In this document: positions 55,018 to 64,000 of the stretch, one piece after another
Numbering within the stretch: the first letter of the stretch is position 1
Layout of the letters: each line of letters begins with the position of its first letter
Assembly: GCA_949358305.1 (NCBI GenBank)
Contig: OX442318.1
Span: forward strand, 13,930,517 to 13,994,516
Length of the DNA: 64,000 nucleotides
Direction of reading: 5' to 3'
Source of the DNA: Strigamia acuminata
Lineage: Eukaryota > Arthropoda > Chilopoda > Geophilomorpha > Linotaeniidae
Made by a program: the position numbers and the translations under genes
The notes under the pieces: generated by a model
Told to the model about the DNA's origin: nothing
What the model saw: the letters and a program-made list of their open reading frames with translations, nothing else
Database searches by the model: none

Positions 55018-56896
55018 AAGTTTGAAATATTCAAAGTATAAAATGGCAAGACAAGTGGATATTTTTTAAAATACAAAATGCAAGAAAAGTGAATAACAAA
55101 TATCAAAAAGAGAAAATTTATTGGGGTGTCACAAGTTCAATCTTCAAGCTTAGCCATGCAGGGCAGCAACTTGTTTAGATTTCGAGCACAAGCGATAAGT
55201 CGTGAGTACCTATATGCACAGGTGATTTGTTACTAAATATCTTATAAGTACAATATCTCTGATTTATTGCTTTCCTTCCTACGATTAGAGTACCTCTCAT
55301 GCAGCATTGGCATGTGCACTGACAATCAATATGAGCATTCAATATCTGAGTAAAATATAGTCCATTTTCGTACTTTTGCACTCATGTTGGAAAAACTTGA
55401 AAATTACTTTCTCTGCCCCTTGAGCAGATTTGGAGGAAATTCAATTTTGGAAACTAAAATTAATTGAAAAAATCAAAAAAGTTTTCTTGTTATGTTGCTA
55501 AAAGAACAAATGTTACAGCAAGAAATGACTTTGATTAAGAACTGGTTTTATTGAACAAACAAAGGAGTTTTATACCCAAAAAATACTCTAACGTCACATG
55601 GACGTTTTATACACTTGTAATGTTTTATTGACTTTAAGTGATTGTGCGGAAATGGTTGAATAATTCCAACACACCCACTCAAACTTTTACGCTTGAAATG
55701 ACCAGATGACACCCCCATTTCAGAAATAAATTTCTCATGTGTCTGCACCAATGCTCATAGAATGTACTGCAAGAACAAGCCTAACCAAACACTTACCCGT
55801 ATTTACAACTCCAACCTACTAATGTCTGTGGTGAGTAATGGTTGACTATAAAGAATAAGGGCAACATAATATGAAATCAATGTTTGTCAAATACAATTAT
55901 GGCCAAGACGATGATTTGGAGATAAAGAGTCCCCAGCAAATGGTCAATGGACCGGAGAAAAAGATTAAGAAGAATTGACGCTTACTAATGAATCATTTAG
56001 TAGGAAAGAGAATGAAACATGCTTTAGCAACAATTCACTGAGCATGAGCACAGCCAAGAGTTGTCTAACACACTGCTTCTTAAAGTGGGGTCTGCGAGCC
56101 AAACAAGTTTGGTACTTTGGCGTCAGACCATAAATAAAATACTGCCGATTTATTATAAACTTGAAAAACCCCATTTAATCTCGTACAATCCAAACTGCAT
56201 ACAAATTGGGTCCATTTTTAATACCTTAAATGTTAACTAGGACGTAGCTCCATCAAAATTTCACCACAACTGAATTTGATAGATGTTCAGGACAAAAAAT
56301 TCTGGTCCTGGCTGCCATCTAACTCATAAACGACAAAGAAAGCATTTGATTATATTTTAAATCACATGCTCAAAGAGATGGTACAAGCAGAAGTTGACTT
56401 CTATTACATTCAACCAGTTTGACCTGACAGTATTGCTAAAAATACCGCTAAAAGTGAATAATAGCATTATCTATTACCCACTACAAGATAATTGGTAATT
56501 ACCATTTAGAGCTGACTTAGAAAACAGAATGATTAAAAAAGCGTATTGATTTATTTGATTGTGAATTCAATTTGGAGTTGTCTCAAAACTATTTCCACAT
56601 TGAATTATAACCGACTTGTCTGCTGATGAATGCAATAAATTACTTAACCAATAAACATGAAAACCCCATTAATTGCCCCCCTCACAGTCACATGTTAGAA
56701 CTTTCGACAAAAATTGCATTTTTTCTCTAAGTGGGCCGGAACACAACGAGAAACCGGAACAGCATTCTGCTTTGATTTTATATAAAAATCACAGCCCAAA
56801 AAATATGATTTCAGCATACATTTTTTCTGGTGCACGTTGCACTGAAACTAAGTTTACTTTAACAACACCGTCTTAGCAACAAAAGCAACTTTTACG
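55018..56896. other. AT-rich non-coding DNA
   Basis: No supported feature. Confidence 0.45.
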
Positions 56897-57035
56897 CAGG
56901 GCCCGCCTAAAACATTTAAGCACCCTGGACTAAAAATATCAAGTGCCCCTTGCCTTTGTAATTCTGTCAGAGGATGGTGATCTCCCTGCGCCCCTGGGCT
57001 GCAGCCCATTTAGGCAAATGCTTAAGACGGCCCTG
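56897..57035. mobile_element. hAT-like MITE, 139 bp
   Basis: The ends CAGGGCCCGCCTAA and TTAAGACGGCCCTG are imperfect inverted repeats. The 8-bp flanks match poorly (4 of 8), so the duplication is decayed or the call is wrong. Confidence 0.45.
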
Positions 57036-57037
57036 CT

Positions 57038-57090
57038 TGACCCTAACCTAACCTCACCTAAACTGACCTGATCTAACCTAGCCTAACTAC
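57038..57090. repeat. Degenerate CCTAA-type repeat
   Basis: CCTAACCTAACCTCACCTAA and further variants resemble interstitial arthropod-type telomere repeat (TTAGG)n. Confidence 0.4.
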
Positions 57091-57604
57091 GATACTGCTT
57101 ACGTCGCTAAGGTGATCAAACCTCATTGTACTGACGTTAGTTTAAAGATGTATGTTCACTAATTCGAAAGATCATTACTTTGAAAGCAAATAAATAAACT
57201 CTTTTTCTATATTTAAATAACTGGTTAGGAGGAGGTTCGAGGAAGGGCGCTATGTTGATTGGAATAATGTCCTTTGCAGCGTTGTGAATAACAGAAAATC
57301 ACTTACAGTTGTACAAGTGAAGTAAGACAGGTTTAATGTATCGGGAGTACATACAAGAACTGAATACAAAGAAAAGCGAGAGTAACTACTATTGGTTAAC
57401 AAATTGACATGCAATGCCATCTATGATTAAGGAGCAAACAAAACACTAACACGCTAGGCCCCCACCCCCACCCCCACCCCCACCCCCCCATTGTTAGGAA
57501 ATATTTATAGAGAAGCATAATAGTTACTATGCCGCAACAAAGAACCACATCCAGGCAGGAGTGGCGCTAGGAGTTGTTGTTTGTTGGTGAGTTTGCTATC
57601 AGTA
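57091..57604. other. Non-coding DNA with C-rich microsatellite
   Basis: (CCCCCA)n at about 57460-57489. No gene is supported. Confidence 0.5.
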
Positions 57605-58025
57605 AAGGGTTTCATAAATGACACGCTGAAGGCGCTGAAGTGATTGTTCCAATAATCACAATCACTGCATTATTGAGGACCCACACCAGATCCAAGTGAT
57701 TATTCCTTAAGTCACTAGACTTTTTTTTTTTTATTATTATTATTCTTATTTTTTTAATGTATTTTTGTAACCTATTTATTTATTTTTTTAAATTAAATTA
57801 ATTATTTATTTTAATTTTTTTAAATATTTACAACCAACTCTTATTTCCTTAGTTTAAGCACTCTTCAGCACTAAAAACTCCTTTTCAGACGATTATAAAT
57901 AAGCGCTGAAACGCTGAAGCGATTATTCATGTGATTGGCCCATCCAAGTCACATGATAATCGCTTCAGCAGAATAATCGTCATAATCGCTTCAGCGCCTT
58001 CAGCGCACCATTTATGAAACCCCTT
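57605..58025. mobile_element. MITE with 4-bp duplication AGTA
   Basis: Inverted ends of >40 bp at ~85-90% identity carry GGGTTTCATAAATG and CGCTGAAGGCGCTGAAG. AGTA lies at 57601-57604 and 58026-58029. Inner GCTGAAGCGATTAT motifs recur. The T-rich centre is low complexity. Confidence 0.7.
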
Positions 58026-58076
58026 AGTATTGGTCTGTGGTGAAAGAAGTAAGAAATGTCTCTGTGTCATTGAGTT

Positions 58077-58905
58077 GGGGCGTGTCATCTAGCGCGAAAA
58101 TATATTCCGCGAATCGATTTACCGCGAATCAATTTATCGCGAATCGATTTACCGCGAATAAGAAATACCGCGAATCGATTTACCGCGAATTCAAATTCTA
58201 ATTCTCTATTTTCTCTTGGCTTTCCTGCCCAGCTTCGACGGCGAATTGTTCAGTAATAATGAATGTCAAAAACCAAGTGTGTTTAATGATACAATAGGTA
58301 CGATGTGATGCTGCAATGTTGGCGCAAAGATTCTCATGCGAGACCAACGTTTATTGATCTCGTTACTAAAATTGAATCGATTATCCATGCATTGAAAAGA
58401 ATGGTCATCAAAAACGTGTAATTTTAACTGTTTTATATGTGAATCATCCATTACCAGTAGACATAAACAAAGGCCTTATTTGCAACAGGTTTTGTCTTGT
58501 TTTCGCAACTAAAATCCCTCGATTTATTCGCAAATCTTTGCAGCGCTTCGGCTTAGGAATTGCACGATTCAAAAGCACAATTAATTCCACCCAAACACAA
58601 CATCAGGTACACGTCCAACGTTGTAGTAATAGAAAATAGAAATCTTATAACGGCACTAAAATTTCCTTAAATAGTAAATGATAGTGTTACATAAACAGTC
58701 GAAGCTGGGCAGGAAAGCCAAAAGAAAATAGAGGAGTGGATTTTAGAAATTCGCGGTAATTCGCGGTAATTCGCGGTACTTCCTGTTCGCGCTAAATTGT
58801 TTCGCGCTAAATCGATTAGCGGAAAATCGATGTTCGAGCGCGAATTATTTTTTTCGCGGTAAAGCGAGTTCGCGGTAAATTGAGTCGCGGTAGATGTGCG
58901 GCCCC
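58077..58905. mobile_element. 829-bp fold-back transposon with CGCGAAT subterminal arrays
   Basis: The perfect 8-bp duplication ATTGAGTT lies at 58069-58076 and 58906-58913. The ends are GGGGC...GCCCC. The left ~110 bp repeat TTTACCGCGAATCGA-type units, and the right ~170 bp carry the complement TTCGCGGTAA/TTCGCGCTAAA. Inward of these, TTGGCTTTCCTGCCCAGCTT and more (>30 bp, one mismatch) is repeated inverted. The ~450-bp centre has short ORFs without known motifs. The 8-bp duplication and GG ends suggest Merlin- or hAT-like mobilisation; superfamily unresolved. Confidence 0.8.
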
Positions 58906-58913
58906 ATTGAGTT

Positions 58914-61043
58914 ATGTTGTTGCTACATTGTTGATTCCTGAGGTTGAGTGCCATCTTTTGATAGAAAATCTTTCCCAACATCGCATTGTGAGATTTGCTT
59001 GTGAGCTTGTGGTTAAATTAAGAGTTGGCAACAATTGGAGTTGGCAAGAGTATAGCTATTTCCGTTACTGGCGCTTGTTGAAACTGGCGTTTAAAAAAGG
59101 CGAGTGGAAAGAGGAAATTAAAGGCAACGCCATGTTTAGTCACCAGGGGTCACTTAGATGACCCAGTAAGCAAATGGGATGAGTCTATCGTTAAATATTG
59201 TTACGCGATGGAAAACACACCGTAAACCGGTTGTCACCTTCGCGCTTCTGTAAGCATTTAGCTTGAATTAACTTTACAAATTCTCACTAGAGTTCGCCTT
59301 AAGCGACGATGTAATTGTTTAACCCCATTCATTTAGAATAGATGGGGGAAAGTGTATTCACTGTTCTCATGTAAACCAACGTGTGTGTTTGCTTCTATGT
59401 TTCAATCTGTTTCAATCAGTTTAAATCCTGTACTTTCGATTATCCAAAGTAACTTTAACTATTCCCAAATACAAAATTAAGAGTTGCATCCGCAACAGCG
59501 CTTATTTACATTTCCGCCAAAAATGACTGTCCTCTTAAGACATAGTTCTACGTCAAAAAGAAAAAACATCAATTTTAGGTGGCAATAGTCCGGGAAAACC
59601 GTAGTTGAAAAGACGAATGTCGAATAAACGACACAACATCTTCAGCTTTAAACGGCAGTTTACATTCAAAATTCGATTTTTAAGCCCCATAAAACATTAA
59701 GCCCTGAAAAAATGGTAAATTTGGTAAATTTTTTCTCGTCCAGTTTTGCTAAATATTTATCTGCTATAGAATGCAAAAACATAACTACGGCCTTTGGTAG
59801 TCTAAGAATTCATTCACTCATTTCAGTTTCGATTTTTTTTTCTCTCTTCCACGTTGGATGACAACTCCATCAGTTTCATGGGAAAATAAGCTACAGAACA
59901 ATATTAATCTCAATGATTTTGTGTCAGCAACTGGAGAAAAGTTGATCGTTGCCCAGAGCAGCAAAATTGAAAAAACCTTTTTTTCCTAAAAAAAAAAAAA
60001 AAAAACTTATTCTTTTCCTTAATCCAATTGAAATAAAAACTCCTGATCATACAATAAAAAAGAAACTCTTCTTTCAATATTTTTCCCCCACACTTTAACC
60101 AACTTTTCAAAATTATTCTTTCGAAAAAGATGTGATATGAACTACAGCAATCCAATAACAGAGTAAAAAAAAAATGAAGAACAGACTCAATTGGAGCTTA
60201 TAAACTGTGGTGATGTTTCAAATTCAATTTCCACACCACATCACTTTGCTTCAGCTGCAGCCCAACTACGTGTGAAACAGTTATCAACTTCATTTCATTA
60301 CCATGCACCATTGAGACTTGCATCTAATCCTGTCACAATTTCCCCTTTATTTATCTCTCTCGCTATCAGTAATCAACACTATTCTACTTGTAGTCTACGC
60401 ACTGCAACGAATTAATCGCCTCATTTACTTTCGTAGATTGAATGCATTCACTTTTCACTTTTCGAATTTACTTAAATCAAATAACAGATTACTGATCATC
60501 TCATCTCATCTAATGCTGAAGACACACTCGGTGCATTATTTTGTTTTGTTAGTTCTGAATAGATTTCAGAAAACTTAAGACAAACTCCCAGCTCAAAAAT
60601 ACATATACTGTAGCTTGATTATGTGATCCTTCTCAACCAATAAGAAAGAGGTCAATTTAAAATCACTAAAATCACTAAAATATCTGTATAAAGCATTATT
60701 AATCACTTACAAATTCAAATTAATGTAAAATATACATTAATTTTAATTATAAACACACATGATGTGGCTGGAACAGAATTGGAAACTAGATTAGAAAGTG
60801 GGATTGAAACTCTGTTCGGAACTGCAACCGGAACGGACTAACCGGTTATGTTTTGTTTTAAAAATAGCCACTGACTGGTTATTGTCAATCCACATTCGAC
60901 TGCACAGCCGCCCGATGCCGGTCCCACTGCAAACACCTTCATCGCCGCTTGAAGAATCCTATTTTACATTGTCAAAAAATTTCCCGCTCTTAAACTTGTA
61001 TTATCCCTTTCGTGTACTCCCCCCTTCTTTGCTCTTTTGGGTT

Positions 61044-61081
<38 letters not shown>

Positions 61082-61203
61082 ACGTTCTGTTGTGCCGGTC
61101 AGGTACGTTTTTAGGACTACTTTTCTATCGTTCATTTGTATCCAAGATGCAATGCCTGTGGACAGTGGTTGTTTGTCACAAGTTTTATAAAACAGAGTAT
61201 AGA
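58914..61203. other. AT-rich non-coding DNA
   Basis: An (AAAT)n microsatellite lies at 61047-61083 and a long A-run at ~59990. ORFs up to ~93 codons lack motifs. Confidence 0.45.
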
Positions 61204-61829
61204 CAGGGGCGGATTAGTAACTTTAAACGAAAATTCATTTCTAGAACCAAAAATTAATTCCTTGGACCAAAAATTCATTTATGGACCAAAAATTCATTTA
61301 TGGACCAAAAGTTGATTCCTTGGACCAAAAATTGATTCTTTAGACCAAAAATTGATTCCTTGGACCAAAAATTGATTCCTTGGACCAAAGATTGATTCCT
61401 TGGACCAAAGATTGATTCCTTGGACCAAACATTTATATCATGGACCAAAAAATTCATATTTAGGTCTAAAAAATTCATATGTGGGTCCAAAAAATTCATA
61501 TTTAGATAAAAAAAAATTCATATTTAGGTTCAAAAAATTCATTTTTAGGTCAAAAAAATTCATACTTAGGTCCAAAAAATTCGTTCTAAAACCTCAAAAA
61601 AAAAACATTTATTGACTAAAAGCATTGAAATTTTTATCTCCAAAATGTTGAATTTTTACCTCTGAAACATTGGATTTGTTACCAAATCCATCCAATATTT
61701 GTGTGAAAATGGCCACCCTTTGTAACTTATGTTTCCTAGGTGGACCCCTATTGATTGATCATGGGCCGGTCATAAATACACGAAATTTTTTTAACGGACG
61801 AATTTTCAATAATTCTCAATCCGTCCCTG
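61204..61829. mobile_element. hAT-like element carrying a minisatellite
   Basis: The ends CAGGGGCGGATTA and CAATCCGTCCCTG are inverted repeats. The 8-bp flanks AGTATAGA and ACGCTAGA share 5 of 8 bases, close to a hAT target pattern with TAGA. Most of the left half is a tandem array. Confidence 0.6.
61241..61590. repeat. ~20-bp minisatellite, GGACCAAAAATT core
   Basis: About sixteen degenerate units such as TTGATTCCTTGGACCAAAAA grade into AAAAAATTCATATTTAGGTC. The core TTGGACCAAAAAT is shared with the array at 23164-23781. Confidence 0.85.
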
Positions 61830-64000
61830 ACGCTAGATCGATTAGTAAGAAATAATAAAATGTCCTTGTATCCACTAACCTTTTAGTTCGGTGAATTGTG
61901 CAGTTTGTCTTTATTATTCAGTCACGTAAAACGAACAACTCCAGTCTAAAAAGTAAAAATGTATTACATAAAGTACTCATTTTTATGAATAAATCCTGCT
62001 ATAAATTAATAGAAAACAGATTGAAAAGTATATTGATAATTTACAAATTAAAGTTTGGTTGTCATTTTAATAAACCATTTCTATTATTCGTTACTCACTA
62101 CACCACGCCGATCTCTTGTCTCAACCTTCGCCATTTTGTACACATCCGGGAACAGTCACGTGAGACGTCAGCGCTGATTTATAACATGTAGAAAACAAAA
62201 ACAAAAAGAATGAATTTCTTTTGCCGGATTATTTCCAGTATTACAAAGACGAAAACTTTTAATTTGTTTTGTGTAGACGGTTAGAGAAAATAATTTTCAA
62301 TTCACAGATAGTATCGCCGGTATCGCCTTGGTATCGCGCGCTCTGGTGGCTGCATCGCAGACGATTTATGAAACGATTTATGAGCCTGTTAACCACGCGA
62401 GACACGTTGTCTGAAGATGTGAGCAGCTCAGCTGCTGTGCTAAAAAATATCATTCGGCGTTAAGATTTGTATTTTTTTATGGTGTGTTATATATTTCTTT
62501 AAAATACTGAATAACATCTGTATTTCGTGTTTTTATAGTAGTGACAAACGTGCAATTTTCTTCACGTGCGTTCAAACTTTCTGATTATGTGGGTGTTAGT
62601 GTTTATATGAACAGAATGGACACCAAAAACAGTCAAACGCCGGCATCAAAAATCATTCATTTTTACAGCCAAATTCAAAATGGCTGCTTCGTTATTTGCA
62701 AACTTGCTGTCAGGCACCTGCCAGCACGTTCACCCAGCGTCTGCGCGAGCATAGGAGAAGAAAATAATCTTCATAGCACGTTTGTAAGTTACGACGTTCT
62801 ACCTCGGTGAAACACGGTAGTGCGGTCTTCATTCGCCATTTTGCAAGTGCCCGGGCTGATATCCTGCACCCAACAAATATTAGATTTCACAAACAGACGT
62901 CTTTTTTACTGAGCTACCATCATGGTTAAGTATTAAGAGTTGCGGTGCCTTTGGACCTTCAATCTTTTGGTTAATACAAACCCCTGAAAACATAGTTTTT
63001 CGAAACCATTGTTTCCAGTTGAAATTAACGACGTGACAATCTGATTAAACAAATTGTGTTTTAATCAGCAGCTTAATTATTGTGCAATGCATTATTTTCT
63101 TTTTCATGCTTCCTCTTTATGCATAAAAAATTTCTTTTTTTTTCTATCGAACAATTTTTCTTGCAAATTTCAGTTAGATATCATCTGTGGGGAAACGAGG
63201 AAGAAAAAAAACCTGTGAAAACAAACTGAAACTCACAGTCAAGTTTTATGAACGAATGAAAAGTATCTTCCATCTATTTGTCTGTCTACAGTACAAAGCA
63301 AGAGAACATAAAAGGGTTGAAACGAAAAGAAGTAAAGAAAAACAGTAACTTTTCATTTTTCTTTCTCTCCAGGATTTTCATCAGTATAAAAATGTTGAAA
63401 ATCCAAACTCACAAATGTGGTCTCATAAACAACATACGCTACACCATTTTTCTCTGTAATTAATATACTAAATCAGAGGCAGTTTAACTTTCGCAAAGCC
63501 AGAGACCGATGAGTTTCAAGTTGAGCTGCCGGTCAGAAAACTACTGTGGTGCTTGGAGACCATGGACACTGGCACCAAATTCAGACAATAATTTTTATTT
63601 CATTTTTATTTTTGATAATCTGATCAACTCATTTCAGTTGAACAGTTTAGCAAAAATAAAAATGGGTTGCTAGAAACAAGGCCAGCTGGAGGTTTTGTGG
63701 GACCTCAGAAAAAAGTTATTAGTGGGGCCCAAAAATATTTGCAAAAAAGAATTTTTTATTGGAAAATCGTATAATTTGACCTCCAAAAGTGGTTTTATTT
63801 TTTTCTCGAAAACCAACGGGATTTCATTTTCTGAAATTTTATGTAGTTTCTTTAAACATCATAACAAACATTAAAAAAAATAATAGCTCAAAATTTCATA
63901 AAAAAAATTTTCATGAAATTTCTTTGTTTGCCCACCACTTTTGAATTCAATCCCAATTATTTTTGTCAGACTCTTTCGACAAATACCGAATTGGTTAAAC
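61830..64000. other. Non-coding DNA, slightly GC-richer at 62.28-62.86 kb
   Basis: The 62.28-62.86 kb patch has ORFs on both strands (for example 89 codons at 62541-62810) and could be a promoter/first-exon region, but no motif supports a gene. The rest shows nothing. Confidence 0.35.

Noticed and set aside
62541-62810. 89-codon ORF in a GC-richer patch as a host first exon
   Set aside because: No recognisable motif, ORFs of similar size occur on the opposite strand, and no splice or promoter structure could be supported.

Overview
This is AT-rich, repeat-dominated eukaryotic DNA, most likely from an invertebrate. No bacterial-style operons are present, and I could not support a single host protein-coding exon, rRNA or clearly functional tRNA. 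Almost everything recognisable is a transposable element: three LTR retrotransposons, about twenty short non-autonomous DNA transposons (MITEs) from several superfamilies, minisatellites and large palindromes. A degenerate CCTAA tract near 57.05 kb resembles the arthropod telomere repeat, which hints at an arthropod, but this is weak evidence.

Layout. 1-2381: the 3' end of a GC-rich LTR retrotransposon, comprising an unrecognised ORF, a polypurine tract and an LTR that holds two look-alike hairpins with different but complementary stems. 2.4-4.2 kb: decayed MITE, mariner-like, tRNA-like and LTR-like remnants. 4228-11247: a complete Ty1/copia element with 477-bp LTRs that are identical by eye, an initiator-Met primer site, one intact 1616-codon gag-pol and a 5-bp target duplication. 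It looks recently mobile. 11.3-40.8 kb: AT-rich non-coding DNA with scattered MITEs (Tc1/mariner, hAT, CACTA, piggyBac and other TA-flanked types), a 21-bp minisatellite, a perfect 53-bp inverted repeat and a possible LINE RNase H fragment.

40855-46170: a second young LTR element (937-bp LTRs identical by eye, 4-bp target duplication). It encodes a 1012-aa Gag but has no protease, reverse transcriptase or integrase. At the end of gag it keeps a textbook -1 frameshift signal (A AAA AAC, 7-nt spacer, 10-bp stem) leading into a short residue of a deleted pol frame. It therefore reads as a Gag-only deletion derivative that must borrow enzymes in trans. This is the most interesting object in the window.

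46-64 kb: more MITEs, including a PIF/Harbinger-like element, a ~1-kb palindrome carrying tRNA-like modules in both arms, an 829-bp element with perfect 8-bp target duplications and arrays of CGCGAAT-type subterminal repeats, and a hAT-like element that carries a minisatellite related to the one at 23 kb.

How the parts relate. The copia element could supply its own proteins. The Gag-only element depends on an autonomous relative elsewhere, and all MITEs depend on transposases not encoded here. Nested and abutting insertions show repeated waves of transposition.
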